Source of the DNA: Candidatus Argoarchaeum ethanivorans
Lineage (GTDB): Archaea; Halobacteriota; Methanosarcinia; Methanosarcinales; EX4572-44
Reading direction: 5' to 3'
Length of the DNA stretch: 55,532 nucleotides
NCBI GenBank assembly: GCA_004193545.1
Contig: RPGO01000017.1
Coordinates: forward strand, 1 to 55,532
A program made the position numbers and the translations under genes. The notes beneath the pieces are model-generated. The model searched no databases, was not told the DNA's origin, and saw only the letters and a list, made by a program, of their open reading frames with translations. Position 1 is the stretch's first letter; each line of letters opens with the position of its first letter. Below, one piece after another: positions 53,364-55,532 of the stretch.

Positions 53364-53373
53364 GGTGAATTAT

Positions 53374-53625
53374 ATGGATTTTAAAAAAGTAAAACTATCG
53401 ACATACTGTACAGGTTGCGGCATCTGCGAATCTGTGTGTCCGGTCAACAATCTGTTGAAAGATGGGGATGAGTTTAATCCCGACACAGCAGAATTGGCAA
53501 TAATGGTCATCAATGGCAAAGCAGTGGTTGATGAAGACGTATGCATAACATGTGGAACCTGTACATTTAACTGTCCTGTTGGTGTCATAAGCCTGGAATT
53601 GGAATGCAATGTAATAGCGGCATAA
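53374..53625 (+). CDS. Two-cluster ferredoxin-type protein
   Basis: An 83-aa protein with two 4Fe-4S motifs: CTGCGICESVCPV and CITCGTCTFNCPV, each CxxCxxCxxxCP. It carries electrons or forms part of a larger redox complex. The spacing between motifs (~45 residues, with a DGDEFNPDTAEL loop) is longer than in simple clostridial ferredoxins. The start is set at 53374 (MDFKKVKLST); an in-frame ATG at 53362 overlaps the divergent arcS start. The two genes share a very short divergent promoter region. Partner unknown. Confidence 0.85.
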   Translation: MDFKKVKLSTYCTGCGICESVCPVNNLLKDGDEFNPDTAELAIMVINGKAVVDEDVCITCGTCTFNCPVGVISLELECNVIAA

Positions 53626-53639
53626 ATAATTTTTGTTGT

Positions 53640-53886
53640 TTTGCTGTTATTAAGCCACATCCAGCCCACGATCGTTCCAATGCCCATGCAGGAAAATCAG
53701 CAATCATTTTGGCAGTGTATGCCTTACATGGTCAGCACATCTGGTTTCCACTTCCAAGCGACACCTGTTAGAGATGCCACAGTGTGGCAATACTGGCAGT
53801 CACAGAGGGTTCTGTCAGGAAGTATCCCAACACGTCCACCGCGTGTGACAGCGGAATATGAGGTATCAGAATGTTTCACCTTATAA
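53640..53886 (-). pseudogene. Unidentified gene remnant with CxCxxCH
   Basis: On the minus strand a frame from GTG near 53880 reads RGGRVGILPDRTLCDCQYCH and on to KWKPDVLTM before a stop. A one-base shift continues AYTAKMIADFPAWALERSWA then GCGLITAKQQK. Both halves look like ordered protein, so this is probably one broken gene. The CDCQYCH could bind metal or a haem. I do not know the family. Confidence 0.4.
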
Positions 53887-53963
53887 CAGTCCCTGCATCG
53901 GTTCGGTCACTTCTCTGCATCGCCCTTCCGAATATACATAAACACAGCATCCATGAGTTCGCA

Positions 53964-54305
53964 CTAATCTCTTGTTCTTTTGTATATGCTCTCCGCAACT
54001 TCTTCTACGTAAGTATGAGACGTCAGGTTTCTGTCATCAGTCATCTCAAGGCATGTAATGGTTTGTTCTTCACTCAGGGCACCAACGCTTGAAGCCTCTC
54101 TAAAGCATGATTTCGGGGAATTGCACCTTATCCCCTCATGGGTGTACAGATATTCTTTCACCAATTTCCAGAAAATCTCAAATGTATATTCAAACCTCTG
54201 AATGGTTGCATCTCGTACTATTACCGAGTATGGCTCGCGGAGAATCTCTCGCAAGGTTTTCAAAGCATTCTCCGCTTCCTTTATTCGTCTTCTCAGCTTT
54301 TCCAT
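53964..54305 (-). CDS. HEPN-domain protein (HI0074-like toxin)
   Basis: A 113-aa all-helical protein. The HEPN active motif RX4H is present as RNLTSHTY (Arg ~94, His ~99, Tyr ~101), typical of HEPN RNase toxins silenced by a paired nucleotidyltransferase. EYTFEIFWKLVKEYL fits the HI0074 substrate-binding subfamily. Its start overlaps the MNT stop by 13 bp, so the two are translated together. Unlike the pair at 32.7 kb it is undamaged. Confidence 0.85.
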   Translation of the reverse strand: MEKLRRRIKEAENALKTLREILREPYSVIVRDATIQRFEYTFEIFWKLVKEYLYTHEGIRCNSPKSCFREASSVGALSEEQTITCLEMTDDRNLTSHTYVEEVAESIYKRTRD

Positions 54306-54598
54306 AATATGCCCTCTTTTAATGCTTTTTCTGTGAATTCTTTAGATGTTTGAGAAGGGTTTACCACATCCACTTTGTAAGGTATGTTTGAGTTCTCCAC
54401 CTTTTCGCGCAGCAGGATAAGTTTTTTCCTGTTTATCTCGCCCTTAGGAAGTATTCCTATGTCTATGTCCGAAGTTTTAGCGTAGTCGCCTCTTGCCCTC
54501 GATCCAAATAAGACTATTTGTACTTTGCTATCTTTGAAGGCATCCTTTGCAATGTTTTCAAGCACTTTCAATGCTTTTTCATATACAGTCACGTTCAT
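54293..54598 (-). CDS. Minimal nucleotidyltransferase (MntA-like antitoxin)
   Basis: A 101-aa nucleotidyltransferase. The active site GSRARGDYAKTSDIDIGIL carries the GSx(10)DxD motif and a third Asp follows in KVDVVNPS. MNT partners in HEPN/MNT modules neutralise the toxin by adding AMP to it. It leads the operon, with HEPN downstream. Start ATG at 54598. Confidence 0.87.
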   Translation of the reverse strand: MNVTVYEKALKVLENIAKDAFKDSKVQIVLFGSRARGDYAKTSDIDIGILPKGEINRKKLILLREKVENSNIPYKVDVVNPSQTSKEFTEKALKEGILWKS

Positions 54599-54901
54599 AA
54601 TTTTCCAGTTATATTAATCCTTCCTTTAAAATTGATGCCCCTGCGATTACAGTCCATTTCTTTCTTAACGATGTCTACTTCAGTTTTATACTCCTCACTT
54701 AAGTCACTGAACTCGGACTACGAGCTATGTGGCATCAGGATTGATGCCCAATACTTAAATTGCTATTGAAAGAATACATATTCCGCAAGATTACTTTTTA
54801 TTGGGGTAGCAGTGATTGCACTTTAGTATAAAAATAAGCAAATCTGCTAATTTAATAACAGACACACTGAGCACGAAATTTTCACAAACTTGTAATTAAA
54901 T
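54599..54901. other. 303-bp spacer
   Basis: The minus strand at ~54610-54730 has an open piece (SEFSDLSEEYKTEVDIVKKE, ending NITGKL) directly before the MNT start, perhaps the tail of a lost gene or an extended leader. The remaining part, 54760-54901, is AT-rich and shows nothing I can name. Confidence 0.35.
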
Positions 54902-55327
54902 TCATGCGTCTTTCAAAGCTTTGATTATTGATTCTTGCGTAAAACTCATTGCCCATTTAGCACCAACCCCCATAATAGCCGTTGGGGATTCATTACCACG
55001 ATCCAGCTTTACGGCAACGAGTTTTTTTCCTAATTCTTTGCTTTTATTTATCTCCCAATTAATCCAATTAATATCGTTGATTAAACGAGAGTCTGGATGC
55101 TCTTTATTTGCATATTTTCCAATTAATACTAAAGTATAAGTGGCATCATTAATTTTGTTAGTTAAAGCAGCTTTTACTCGACCTACATTTCCAGAATTAA
55201 TCTCATGTGGAGATTTATCTGAAAATTTAAACTCGAAATTTGGATTTGCATCCCAAGCTGCGAGTAAATTCTTGTAATGTTTGTCATTATCGTAGTCAAA
55301 ACTTACAAATACTTTTTTCTTTGCCAT
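54902..55327 (-). CDS. TIR-like protein (MTH538/Thoeris ThsB type)
   Basis: A 141-aa single-domain protein of the MTH538 TIR-like fold. Conserved blocks: KVFVSFDYDNDKHYKNLLAA, the NP.FEFKFSDKSP loop, RVKAALTNKINDATYTLVLI, NWINWEINKSKELGKKLVAV and the closing GAKWAMSF. In Thoeris systems ThsB proteins of this type sense phage and make a cyclic ADP-ribose signal for ThsA. No ThsA (SIR2- or TM-SLOG) gene is in the window. The IS630 end begins 80 bp upstream, so a partner could lie beyond it or have been lost. Confidence 0.82.
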   Translation of the reverse strand: MAKKKVFVSFDYDNDKHYKNLLAAWDANPNFEFKFSDKSPHEINSGNVGRVKAALTNKINDATYTLVLIGKYANKEHPDSRLINDINWINWEINKSKELGKKLVAVKLDRGNESPTAIMGVGAKWAMSFTQESIIKALKDA

Positions 55328-55407
55328 CTTTACACATCTCCTTTATTGCAATTCCTTCTTTGAAAATATCAGAAGTTTGTATTACTTCATGAACTTCATG
55401 CAGTGTA

Positions 55408-55532
55408 GTGTCTCAGCAACTTAATTTTTAGACAAAGTTTATAAACCTGTGAGTCCAACCATATTCTATGGAAAAAATAAAACTTACAGAGAAAGAGGTG
55501 GAGTATCTCAACGATTTCGTGAAAATGGGGCG
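55408..55532 (+). mobile_element. IS630-family element, truncated left end
   Basis: The outer 125 bp of the same IS630 element, entering from the TA at 55406-55407 and running off the window with the first codons of OrfA (ATG at 55469). It is the exact reverse complement of 1-125 where compared, so the window begins and ends with the same repeat in opposite orientation. Confidence 0.92.

Overview
The window is archaeal. It carries ribosomal proteins S24e and S27ae, the ribosome-recycling ATPase ABCE1, diphthine synthase, archaeal-type TyrRS, archaeosine synthase, archaeal RibL, an archaeosortase and a presenilin-type membrane protease. It also carries CofC (coenzyme F420) and a CfbB-type Ni-sirohydrochlorin amidase (coenzyme F430). 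These two, with a DUF2124 protein, point to a euryarchaeal methanogen or a related Mcr-bearing methane- or alkane-oxidising lineage; I cannot name the genus. Both ends lie 125 bp inside identical, inverted ends of one IS630-family element (127 bp shared if the TA target is counted). The window is therefore probably one whole assembly contig cut at repeat copies.

Core blocks: tyrS (1.0-2.0 kb); M42 peptidase and cfbB (3.5-6.1); DUF454, pspA and pspAA (6.2-7.8); tRNA-Thr, a SemiSWEET-like protein, ribL, purQ and purS (10.2-12.2); Ca-type P-ATPase, pyrG and a frameshifted guaA synthetase subunit (12.8-18.1); cofC, a THUMP-like methyltransferase, dphB and cbiA (18.3-22.2); presenilin homologue, ahcY and queE (22.8-25.7); PHP hydrolase and DUF2124 (37.9-39.1); rps24e/rps27ae, an actin-like ATPase with a membrane partner, argB, a small membrane protein and ABCE1 (40.4-46.7); arcS and a ferredoxin (51.7-53.6).

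Accessory blocks lie between them: a zinc-ribbon plus deoxyribosyltransferase-like pair (2.2-3.2); an unrecognised two-gene nuclease-like module ending in an IS3 remnant (8.0-10.2); a Mrr-like nuclease with IS630 inserted just upstream, then integrase and transposase debris (26.1-29.2); an archaeosortase/EpsI/PEF-CTERM surface cluster (29.4-35.3) interleaved with HEPN/MNT, nuclease and VapBC genes that also exist as a decayed inverted copy (35.5-36.7); a PD-(D/E)XK-TPR gene beside a MACPF pore-forming gene, bracketed by inverted copies of the TPR gene (47.0-51.8); an intact HEPN/MNT pair and an orphan Thoeris ThsB-like TIR protein (54.0-55.3).

Three patterns run through the window. A family of perfect mini-hairpins, most with 3-nt GNA loops, sits at gene 3' ends and is linked to duplication of the flanking gene end. 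Two separate loci show a snap-back arrangement in which one inverted arm is intact and the other is full of small indels. The best candidate for an undescribed system is the nuclease-TPR plus MACPF island, whose insertion also appears to have cut off the PUA domain of arcS.
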